A stretch of DNA of 64,000 nt from Inhella crocodyli. Lineage in GTDB: Bacteria; Pseudomonadota; Gammaproteobacteria; Burkholderiales; Burkholderiaceae_C. Below, piece by piece: positions 55,794 to 64,000 of this stretch (position 1 is the stretch's first letter; each line of letters begins with the position of its first letter). The stretch is taken from contig NZ_SACM01000001.1 in assembly GCF_004004565.1 (NCBI RefSeq), forward strand, positions 1,302,001 to 1,366,000. Reading direction: 5' to 3'. The translations under genes were made by a program, and so were the position numbers. The notes below the pieces were generated by a model, which saw only the letters and a list, made by a program, of their open reading frames with translations, had not been told where the DNA came from and made no database searches.

Positions 55794-58186
55794 CAGCTGG
55801 ACCCCAGGCGGTAGTAGCTTCGACGGAAGAAGCCTGAAACGATTCGGCGCCAGACGATCAACTGCAAACCGATGGCAGGGTGCACGCGCAAGGCTTCGCG
55901 CAAGCGTTGGAAAGCCATGCGAACACGGCCCGACTGAGCGTGGTTCATGGCGCTGATCACCAAGGCCATGCCCATGGCGAAGTGGTTGCGCGGTGCGGCG
56001 TCCGGCATGCAGATGTGCCGACGCACCACCGTGACGATTTCATCCGCTCGCGCTTCGGACATGGGCCTAAAGGAGGCCGACTCGTCGTGAACGCGGTAGT
56101 CCGCAAGGAGCAAGGGGACGCGCAGAAAGGGGCCACTCTGAGAAGCCCGCAACCAGAACTCAAAGTCCGGGACCTGCCGCAAGTTGGCGTCCCATCCACC
56201 CGCCTTGGCGTAGACCGCCCGACGGAAGAAGGCACCGGGCCCTGGCTGGCACACCAAGTGATCTCGCAGCCGAGTCTCCGAGAAGTCTTCGGTCATCACG
56301 TCGGCCATGCGATCGCCCCGCGAGTCGATGAGGCTGAAGTCGCAATAGGCCACTGCAACGTCAGGGGCGGCTTGCAAAGCCCGGACCATCCTTGAAACGG
56401 CTTGGGGGTGCAAACGGTCGTCTGAGCTCAGGTAGGCCAACACCTCCCCCTTCGCCATGGCCCACCCCCGGTTCAGCGTGGCCGCTTGGCCCGCATTGCT
56501 TTGGGTGATCAGCGTGAAGCGACCAGGGTTTTGCGCCGACAGTCGCTGCAGCACCGCCGCCGAGCCGTCGCTGGAACCGTCGTCGATGACGATGTACTCG
56601 ATGCGGGGGTAGTCTTGGCTCAAGACGCTTTGGACCGTTTCCGCCACGAAGTCCGCTTGGTTGTAGACCGGCGTGACGATGGTGACCCACGGAAGCGGCT
56701 CCCTCGGTTCGACGACCGCTTCATCGGCGAGGCCCGCCGGACTGCGCGCCTGCTGCTCGCGCATCGAACGCCACTGTCGGTAGCCCAATGCAGCCCCAGC
56801 AACCAGCAGGCCCAGCACCAGCGCGGCTCGCAGCACCATGGGGGCATCAAGAGCTGCGTAGGCCCCCAAGGTCACCAAGACGGCCACGGCCACCCGGATA
56901 GGCCGGCGGAACATGCCGGGCGCCGGACGCCGCACATGGCAAAGCCAAAACATCGCGAGCGAATCGACGCTGATGCGCAGCAACCAAACCCAAGCGGCAC
57001 CGATCAGACCGTGGTGCGTGGCCACCCAACCGATCAGAGGGCCGTAAATCACCAACTGAGCCAAATGGACCATGGCCGCCGGTCGGTTGTTGCCCGAACT
57101 CTGAAGCCAAGTCACGGGGACGTGCGCCAAGCAGCTCAACAAGATGCCCAAGGTGAAGATTTGCATCACCGGCGCGCTGTGTGTCACGAAGTCCGCGTTG
57201 CCCAACCACAGCCCCAACAACTCCGGGGCGAACAGCGCCAAGGCGATTGAAATGGGCATGAGCCCCAGAAAGAGGGCTTGCACCGCGTGGTCAAAGAGCA
57301 CCCACGAACCAGGATCCCGTCGCTGGATCAATAGTGCGAACGTGGGGAACAGCACCGACGTGAGCGCCCCAGGGATGATCCAAAGCTTCGTGAGGATCTC
57401 TTGAGGCGTCGTGTAGTAAGCAACGGCAGCTGCAGACACGCAGGCACCGATGACAAAGCGATCGACATAAGCGAGCAAGGGGCTCACCAAGTTGCTCACC
57501 ATGAGCCAGCCGCCGGATGTCAGCAGCGGGCGCACCCATGCGGGGTCCCACACCCAACCTTGACGGACTTGGGGCAACACGCGCCATACGTACGCGGCGT
57601 GCACAAGGGTCGCGAGCCATCGTCCCGCCGTCAGCGCGACGGCAATCAGGGTCAGGCTCGGCCCCTGCCAGCTCACGATCAACCAAGGCCCCGCAAAAGT
57701 CCAAACGCCCATCGGCAGCCGGATGGCGTTGACGAGGCCAAAAGCATGCTGGGCCTCCAACATGCCGCGAAGTCCGGTGGTCATCACCACCGCCGGCAGC
57801 GCCAAGGCCATCACCCAAGTCGCATGGATGGCATCGACCGGATCGGGCAGCGACTTGATCTGCGCGATGCCAGCCGGGGCCAAAAGCCATAACAAGACGC
57901 CGGCGATGCAGCCGATGGCAGTCATCAAGCTGAGCGCGGTGAAGCTCAACGGGGCGACTTGGTGGTCCATGCGCTCGCCCAGCACGATCGCCAACTGCTG
58001 TGTGAGCGCGCGGCCCAGGCCCAAGTCGAACAGGCCGAAGTAGCTGGTCACAGCCCAAATCAACGCCAGCATGCCGAAGCGGGCCTCGCCCAGCAGCCGG
58101 ATCAGCTCCGGAATGCTGACGACCGCCACCAAGAGCGGGGCCCCCAAACCGATGAGGTTGAGCAATGTGTGGCGCGCGAGCTTCAA
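55793..58186 (-). CDS. Flippase (Wzx-like) fused to GT2 glycosyltransferase
   Basis: This 797-residue protein joins two functions. Residues 1-480 have 12-14 membrane helices of the polysaccharide-transporter (MATE/MOP) type, with FGMLALIWAVTSYFGLFDLGLG near 37-58. From Trp500 a cytosolic GT2 domain follows: VTIVTPVYNQADFVAE, VIDDGSSDGS (first Asp of the nucleotide site) and YLSSDDRL (DxD-like). One continuous frame covers both, without a stop or frameshift signal. Wzx flips lipid-linked repeats and GT2 adds a sugar, normally as separate proteins. It is the first gene of the cluster and shares one base with the polymerase start. Confidence 0.88.
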   Translation of the reverse strand: MKLARHTLLNLIGLGAPLLVAVVSIPELIRLLGEARFGMLALIWAVTSYFGLFDLGLGRALTQQLAIVLGERMDHQVAPLSFTALSLMTAIGCIAGVLLWLLAPAGIAQIKSLPDPVDAIHATWVMALALPAVVMTTGLRGMLEAQHAFGLVNAIRLPMGVWTFAGPWLIVSWQGPSLTLIAVALTAGRWLATLVHAAYVWRVLPQVRQGWVWDPAWVRPLLTSGGWLMVSNLVSPLLAYVDRFVIGACVSAAAVAYYTTPQEILTKLWIIPGALTSVLFPTFALLIQRRDPGSWVLFDHAVQALFLGLMPISIALALFAPELLGLWLGNADFVTHSAPVMQIFTLGILLSCLAHVPVTWLQSSGNNRPAAMVHLAQLVIYGPLIGWVATHHGLIGAAWVWLLRISVDSLAMFWLCHVRRPAPGMFRRPIRVAVAVLVTLGAYAALDAPMVLRAALVLGLLVAGAALGYRQWRSMREQQARSPAGLADEAVVEPREPLPWVTIVTPVYNQADFVAETVQSVLSQDYPRIEYIVIDDGSSDGSAAVLQRLSAQNPGRFTLITQSNAGQAATLNRGWAMAKGEVLAYLSSDDRLHPQAVSRMVRALQAAPDVAVAYCDFSLIDSRGDRMADVMTEDFSETRLRDHLVCQPGPGAFFRRAVYAKAGGWDANLRQVPDFEFWLRASQSGPFLRVPLLLADYRVHDESASFRPMSEARADEIVTVVRRHICMPDAAPRNHFAMGMALVISAMNHAQSGRVRMAFQRLREALRVHPAIGLQLIVWRRIVSGFFRRSYYRLGSS

Positions 58187-58451
58187 ACCATGGAGGGCTA
58201 CGCCCCAGCGAGAGATTGGGCGCGGATTCTAGAAAGCACGCAGGCGCTCGGCCGCTCGAATCTCCTGGGGCGACCGCTTGCTGGGCTGCCCCGACGCCGA
58301 CAACACCCCAGGGCGCAGGGTGATCCATGGCGATGGCCCGGAGGCAAGCGGGGCACGGCCGCAGCCCAGTTCGGGCCGGCCTGCGCCGCCCGAGGGCTAA
58401 ACTTTGCCGCTGTTTGCGCACCCAGCGCCACCGCATCCGGTGCCCTCCCCC
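58187..58451. other. Divergent intergenic region
   Basis: These 265 bases separate the minus-strand flippase gene from the plus-strand YIDP gene. A TAGAAT element at 58226-58231 (minus) lies about 40 bases before the flippase start. A weaker TAAACT at 58397-58402 (plus) may serve the small gene. No gene or clear operator was seen. Confidence 0.5.
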
Positions 58452-58667
58452 ATGTCGCTTGTTCACCGCCTCGCCGTGCTTTGCTTCATGCTGCTTATGA
58501 CGCAGCAGGCACACGCTTACATCGACCCCAATGCCGGCGGACTGTTGTTCCAACTGCTCGCGCCGCTGTTCGCCGGCATCGTGGGCGCTTGGCTCGTGGC
58601 CCGGCGTTGGGTGGCGGCGCAATGCCGTCGTTGGTGGCGACGCATCACAGGACGGCCTGAGGTTTGA
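58452..58667 (+). CDS. Small YIDP-motif membrane protein
   Basis: This 71-residue protein has a signal-like N-terminus (LAVLCFMLLMTQQAHA), then YIDPNAGGLLFQLL and a transmembrane helix (LFAGIVGAWLVA), and ends with Trp/Arg-rich residues. Small proteins with a YIDP-G-x-G motif are often found next to AlkP-superfamily genes. The next gene encodes one, overlapping by TTGA, so it may be a partner or assembly factor. Its own function is unknown. Confidence 0.75.
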   Translation: MSLVHRLAVLCFMLLMTQQAHAYIDPNAGGLLFQLLAPLFAGIVGAWLVARRWVAAQCRRWWRRITGRPEV

Positions 58668-60607
58668 CCCGGGGATTGCCAGCGTTCACTCCCCTGCGGG
58701 CGTGGGCGGCGGCCATCGCCGCAACCGCCGTTCTGGGCGTGCCACTCACGGCTTTGCCCATCTTGGATGGCATGCTGTTCATCAACAGCGGCGTGCTCGT
58801 GGCGCGGGACTTGGCCATGTTGCTCGCGCTGGGCATCCTGGCCTGTGCCGGCTTGGTGGCGCTGTCTTCGCTGGTTCGGATCGGCCTGGGCCGGTGGCTC
58901 GGCACGGCACGGGCCAGTTTGTGGGCCTGGACGATCGTGCTCCTGCCGCTGGCCCTCTTGGTGCTGCGGCAAACGGGGCGCGTGGGCCTGGAGTGGCTGC
59001 GCAGCGTCTCGCCCTGGGTGCTGACGCTGTCGCCCTGGCAGAAACTGGCGCTGCTGGCGGCCTTCGGCGCGCTCGGGCTGGTTTGGATGCTGCGGACGGG
59101 GTGGCAGCGCTCGCTCGGCCACTTGCTGGCGGGTTTCGAGGCCCTGCGGCCCTTGGCATGGGGCTTGTGCATCGGGGCGCTGGCCTTGATCGCTTGGCGC
59201 CCGCCGGTGTGGATGCCCCTGGGCGCCAAAGCGCCGTCCACGGCCCAAGTGGCGACCCCGGACAAGCCCCACATCTTGGTGTTGACCATCGACACCGTGG
59301 CCGCGCAGGATGCGGCAGCGTGCCGCAGCGACAGCGCGACGATGCCGAACTTGGCCCGATTTGCGAGTTCGGCCACCTGCTTCACCCGGTTCCAGGCGGC
59401 GTCCAACTTCACCACGGCCTCCGTGTCGAGCATGGAAACGGGCCTGTTGCCCTGGCAGCACCACGCCAACCAGCCCGATGCAACCATCGTGCCGCCGCTG
59501 CGCCAGCACACCGTCGCGCAGGTGCTGCGCGACCACGGGTGGCGCACGCACTTCATCACCGACAACCTGCTGGGCAGCCCGCGCCACCGGGGCAGCTTTG
59601 AGGGCTACGACAGCGCCCCCTTGGCGCCCACCACGCTGTGGGTCAATGCGGTGCGCTTTGCCGCCACGCGCTGGCCCGACACCGCCCTGCCGCGCCTGGT
59701 GTCTGCCAGCTTGGCCTTCCTGGCCCCGCTCGACGAACGCCGCCACCAGCACCAGAGCCCTTACCGCTCGGAAGCGGTGTACGACGCGCTGCACGCCACC
59801 CTGGACGCCGAACGCGCCCACGGGGCCCCGCAGTTCGTGTTCACGCTGAGCCTGCCGCCCCACGCGCCCTACCTGCCGCCACCGTCCACGCGCTACAAGC
59901 TCCTGCCCCCCGGGGTGCTGGACCGTCTGTCGGACCTGATGCCGGACAACATGGCCTACCCCTCCGCGCAGCAACCGGCGGTCGACCAGCACCGCTTGCG
60001 CTACCGCGAGTCGCTGATGGCCGCCGACGCCGCCCTGGGGCGCACCTTGGATCGCCTGGAGCGCGAAGGCTGGCTGAAGAACGCGATCGTCATCGTCACC
60101 AGCGACCACGGCGAGTCGTTCGAAAAGGGCTACCTGGGCCACGCTGGCGTCCCGGTGCACCAGGCCCTGGCCAACGTGCCCTTCGTGGTCAAGCTGCCCG
60201 GCCAGACCGAGGGCCGGGTGGTGCACCAAGCCGCGAGCCAGGTGGACATCGCGCCGACCTTGCTCGACCTGACCGGCCTCGCGCCTCTGCCCCGCGCCGA
60301 AGGCCGCTCGCTGCGCCCCATCTTGGAAGGCCGCGACCTGCCGGACGCGCCGGTGTTCACGATGGCCCTGGAGCGCCAAGGTCGCGACGCCCCCATCCAG
60401 AGCGGTCGCGTGGCCGTGGTGGACGGCCCTTGGAAGCTGATCCTTCACCTCGACGACGGCCAACACCAACTGTTCCGCCTGGACCGCGACCCGCTGGAAA
60501 CGCAAGACCTCAGCGCCCAGCACCCGGCCGAAGTGCAGCGCCTTCAGGCCACCATCCGGCAGCGCATCGCCCGCGTCGACGCCCAGCGCGGGCTGGCCCG
60601 CCCATGA
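58664..60607 (+). CDS. AlkP-superfamily (sulfatase-fold) membrane enzyme
   Basis: This 647-residue protein has five or six N-terminal helices (residues 10-200) followed by a periplasmic sulfatase-fold domain. Metal-site segments are ILVLTIDTVAAQD, SLPPHAPYLPP, IVIVTSDHGESFEKG and LGHAGVP. In true sulfatases the nucleophile lies in CxPSR and becomes formylglycine; here the equivalent segment TTASVSSMETG puts Thr250 at the Cys position and loses Pro and Arg. That pattern fits lipoteichoic-acid-synthase or phosphoethanolamine-transferase-like chemistry rather than sulfatase action. The TTG start overlaps the YIDP gene and the end overlaps the sulfotransferase gene. Confidence 0.85.
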   Translation: MTRGLPAFTPLRAWAAAIAATAVLGVPLTALPILDGMLFINSGVLVARDLAMLLALGILACAGLVALSSLVRIGLGRWLGTARASLWAWTIVLLPLALLVLRQTGRVGLEWLRSVSPWVLTLSPWQKLALLAAFGALGLVWMLRTGWQRSLGHLLAGFEALRPLAWGLCIGALALIAWRPPVWMPLGAKAPSTAQVATPDKPHILVLTIDTVAAQDAAACRSDSATMPNLARFASSATCFTRFQAASNFTTASVSSMETGLLPWQHHANQPDATIVPPLRQHTVAQVLRDHGWRTHFITDNLLGSPRHRGSFEGYDSAPLAPTTLWVNAVRFAATRWPDTALPRLVSASLAFLAPLDERRHQHQSPYRSEAVYDALHATLDAERAHGAPQFVFTLSLPPHAPYLPPPSTRYKLLPPGVLDRLSDLMPDNMAYPSAQQPAVDQHRLRYRESLMAADAALGRTLDRLEREGWLKNAIVIVTSDHGESFEKGYLGHAGVPVHQALANVPFVVKLPGQTEGRVVHQAASQVDIAPTLLDLTGLAPLPRAEGRSLRPILEGRDLPDAPVFTMALERQGRDAPIQSGRVAVVDGPWKLILHLDDGQHQLFRLDRDPLETQDLSAQHPAEVQRLQATIRQRIARVDAQRGLARP

Positions 60608-61641
60608 GGCCGACCCTGGCCGTGAGCCAGCCCCTGCTGGCGTGGCTGCGCGATGACCCCGCTTGGCGCCAGCTGCCTTGGTCCACCCGCGCCGGCCTGG
60701 CGTGGCGTGCCCGGTTGGGCTCATGGAACGCGGGCTTGAGCGCCCAACTGGCCCCTGCCCGCAGCTTGCCGGAGCACGCGCTGTTCATCCTGGGCCCCTG
60801 GCGTAGCGGCAGCACCGTGATGCACGAACTGCTGCACGCCGCCCTCGGCTGGCCCACGCCCAGGACCTGGCAGTGCATGGACCCCACGGCCTTCCAGTTG
60901 CAGCGCGCGCCACGCCGGGACACCCCGGTGGCCCGCCCCATGGACGGCCTGGCGCTGGGCGCCCTGTCGCCCCAAGAGGACGAGTTCGCGCTGCTGGGCC
61001 TGGGCGTCGACTCGGCCTACCGCGGCTTTTGGATGCCGCACCGCCTGGACGCCCTGCACCACACGCTGGACCCGGCTCACTGGCAGCAACAGGCGGACTG
61101 GCTGTCGGTGTGGGGGCGTTTTGTCGGCGCCATCCAGGGGTCGCACCCGCAGGTGCTGCTCAAGTCGCCCAACCACAGTTTTCGCTGGCCGGCTTTCGTG
61201 GCGGCCCTGCCCCAGGCCAAGGCCGTGTGGATGCTGCGCGATGGGGCGTCCGTGTTCGCCTCGAACCGCAAGATGTGGCGCCAAATGGCCCAACTGCACG
61301 GACTCACCGAGGTCGAACCGGCCGCGCTCGACCGCTTCTTGGCCGCGGCCCTGCGGCGGTGCGCCGAGATCTTGGCGTCGAACGCCCTGCCCGCCGACCG
61401 CTTTGCCACCTGCCACCAAGAGCGCCTGCGGCTGCAGCCCGCGGCCGAAGTGCGCCGCCTCGTCGAACAGCTCCAACTGAGCGACCGGGTGGACGAAGCG
61501 GCCCTGGCGGCGGCGGTGGCCCGCACCGCGTCAGGCCGCATCGACGCCTATGCGCCCTTGAACGACCTCGATGCCGACGTGCAGGCGGCCATCCAGCGCT
61601 TCGACGAGGCGCAGCAGCGCGTCGATCAGCCCGCCATCTGA
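60604..61641 (+). CDS. Sulfotransferase family protein
   Basis: This 345-residue protein has the PAPS-binding loop LGPWRSGSTVMHELL near residue 60 (RSGST binds the 5'-phosphosulfate) and AVWMLRDGASVFASNRKMW near 210 (3'-phosphate site), as in the bacterial sulfotransferase_3-type family. It would transfer sulfate from PAPS to a hydroxyl, most likely on a glycan or lipid. The ATG overlaps the AlkP gene (ATGA). Its last 16 bases overlap the gspF end on the other strand. Substrate is unknown. Confidence 0.85.
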   Translation: MRPTLAVSQPLLAWLRDDPAWRQLPWSTRAGLAWRARLGSWNAGLSAQLAPARSLPEHALFILGPWRSGSTVMHELLHAALGWPTPRTWQCMDPTAFQLQRAPRRDTPVARPMDGLALGALSPQEDEFALLGLGVDSAYRGFWMPHRLDALHHTLDPAHWQQQADWLSVWGRFVGAIQGSHPQVLLKSPNHSFRWPAFVAALPQAKAVWMLRDGASVFASNRKMWRQMAQLHGLTEVEPAALDRFLAAALRRCAEILASNALPADRFATCHQERLRLQPAAEVRRLVEQLQLSDRVDEAALAAAVARTASGRIDAYAPLNDLDADVQAAIQRFDEAQQRVDQPAI

Positions 61642-62825
61642 TTCATGCTGGTGATCACCAGCATCACCGAGATCATCACCATCGCGATCACGCCGCCGAT
61701 CACCAAGATCGCGGCGGGTTCGATCAAGGCCAGCAGCCGGCGTTGGGTGGTGCGGGCGGCCTCGCGTTGGGCCTTGCCCAAGGCCAGCAGCATCTTCGGC
61801 AACTCGCCGCTGCGCTCCCCCACCCGGATGAGGTTCAAGCGCTCGGGCGGGAACCAGCCTTGGATCGCCAAGGCGTCGGCCAGGCTCGATCCCTGTTGGA
61901 TGTCGCGGCAGGCGCGGCTCACGCCCTCGCGCATGGCGGCCGAGTACAGCACCTGCACCGACAGGTCCAGGGCCGGCACGATCGGCACCCGGTTGGCCAA
62001 CAAGGCCCCCAACACCGTCGCCCAGCGCCCGATCTCGCCTTGGATCAGCCAGGGGCCGATCGCCGGCAGCCGGGTGAGCCACTGCCAAACGGCCTGCCGC
62101 CAAGCCGCCTGGCGCATGGCCACCACCGCCAGGGCGACAAGGGCGCCTGCGGCGTAGGCAAAGAACTCCCAATGGCCCTTGACGAACACGCCGGCCTCGA
62201 TGACCCAGCGTGAGAACTCCGGCACGTCGGCCCGCGCACTGCGCAGCATGGGGGCAAACCGCGGCACCACGCCAACGAACACCAGCAGGATGGCCAAAAC
62301 CCCGGCCACCACCAGAATCGTCGGGTACACCAGCGCGCTCTTGAGCTCTTCCACGCTTTGCCGGGCCGATTCCAACTGCTCGGCCGCGTCGTCCAAGGCC
62401 GTGGCCAAGGCGCCGCTCGCCTCCCCGGCCTTGACCAAGGCCAGCACGTAGGGCGGGAACGCCAAGCCCGCGCTTTCCATGGCCTCGGACAGGGCGCGCC
62501 CTTGCCGGACCCGCTCGTCCAGCAGCGCCACCGCCTGCCCCAAGGCCTGCTTGGCGTAGGCCTGCGCCAGGCCCGGCAAGGCCTCGCCCAAGGTCACGCC
62601 AGCGGCCAGCAGGGTGGCCATCTCACGCAGCAGCAGCACGCGGTCCTCGGCCTTCACGGGCCGGCGCGAAACGCTCGTAGGCGCCAGACCGCCCTGCGCC
62701 ACCACGGACACGGGCGTCAGCCCGCGCTCTTGCAGGCTGCGCACGGCGTCGGCCTCGCTCGGCGCGTCCAGGTGGCCCTGGTGCAACTGCCCCTGAGCGT
62801 CGCGAGCGCTGTAACGCACCTTCAT
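61626..62825 (-). CDS. gspF: Type II secretion system inner-membrane protein GspF
   Basis: This 399-residue protein has the two T2SSF domains of GspF/PilC proteins (about 70-190 and 270-390), each with the pattern of helix-G-E-x-SG (ALVKAGEASGALATAL and LIRVGERSGELPKMLL). Three membrane helices are seen, the last at the C-terminus (AAILVIGGVIAMVMISVMLVI). It is the platform that works with the GspE ATPase. The start at MKVRYSARD is typical of the family; a frame extension to 62855 is rejected. Confidence 0.9.
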   Translation of the reverse strand: MKVRYSARDAQGQLHQGHLDAPSEADAVRSLQERGLTPVSVVAQGGLAPTSVSRRPVKAEDRVLLLREMATLLAAGVTLGEALPGLAQAYAKQALGQAVALLDERVRQGRALSEAMESAGLAFPPYVLALVKAGEASGALATALDDAAEQLESARQSVEELKSALVYPTILVVAGVLAILLVFVGVVPRFAPMLRSARADVPEFSRWVIEAGVFVKGHWEFFAYAAGALVALAVVAMRQAAWRQAVWQWLTRLPAIGPWLIQGEIGRWATVLGALLANRVPIVPALDLSVQVLYSAAMREGVSRACRDIQQGSSLADALAIQGWFPPERLNLIRVGERSGELPKMLLALGKAQREAARTTQRRLLALIEPAAILVIGGVIAMVMISVMLVITSMNQMAG

Positions 62826-62868
62826 CGCTGCGACCCGGTGGCCGTTGACGGGCAACCGAGGGCGGCGC

Positions 62869-64000
<1,132 letters not shown>

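Overview
This is a high-GC, densely packed chromosomal segment. The gene content and order point to a betaproteobacterium of the order Burkholderiales, probably near Rubrivivax, Leptothrix or Roseateles. The indicators are the yqgE-yqgF-pyrR-pyrB-pyrC' operon, the rpmF-plsX-fabHDG-acpP-fabF operon leading to a DegP/MucD protease, lepA-lepB-DUF4845-rnc-era-recO-pdxJ-acpS, and rne divergent from rluC. The genus is an inference. No rRNA, tRNA, CRISPR array, insertion sequence or prophage was seen.

Layout. 1-4.5 kb holds the end of comF, trmL, a MaoC-like hotdog gene, then gpsA, secB, grxC and a rhodanese on the minus strand, and gpmA on the plus strand. 4.5-10 kb is a tightly overlapping minus-strand operon (yqgE, yqgF, pyrR, pyrB, a pseudo-dihydroorotase, plsC) preceded by rluC. 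10-13.5 kb is rne with a leader of about 560 bases that contains a strong hairpin. 13.6-17.2 kb holds a TPR membrane protein and a YtrA-type regulator/ABC transporter operon with an evident operator. 17.2-24.6 kb is a sucrose-use locus: sucrose phosphorylase, MFS permease, PfkB kinase, TonB-dependent receptor and LacI regulator, with a perfect 18-bp palindromic operator. 24.6-32.6 kb is the nagZ-acpS-pdxJ-recO-era-rnc-DUF4845-lepB-lepA operon (read right to left). 33-41.3 kb is the periplasmic protease and fatty-acid/phospholipid operon. 41.3-44.2 kb holds yceF, a tetrapyrrole-methylase-family gene and a DEAD-box helicase.

44.2-61.6 kb is the accessory region, a Wzx/Wzy-type surface polysaccharide locus. 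On the minus strand it reads: flippase fused to a GT2 glycosyltransferase, polymerase-like protein, 2OG-Fe(II) oxygenase, GT4 transferase, WbuB-like transferase, RmlD-like reductase, FnlA/CapE-like dehydratase-epimerase, WecB/FnlC-like 2-epimerase, OPX outer-membrane export protein, PCP chain-length protein and an initiating WecA/WbpL-like transferase. The sugar genes form a plausible pathway to UDP-L-FucNAc or UDP-L-QuiNAc. Divergent from this is a small YIDP-motif membrane protein, an AlkP-superfamily membrane enzyme with Thr where sulfatases have Cys, and a sulfotransferase. Together they look like a polymer-modification module. The right edge holds gspF and a truncated gspE.

Most genes in operons overlap by 1-4 bases (ATGA, GTGA, TTGA, TGATG), implying translational coupling. 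Two regulatory themes recur. One is a TAGAAT -10-like hexamer in many intergenic gaps. The other is terminator-like hairpins inside operons that end next to the following start codon (before gpsA, secB, plsX and the OPX gene).
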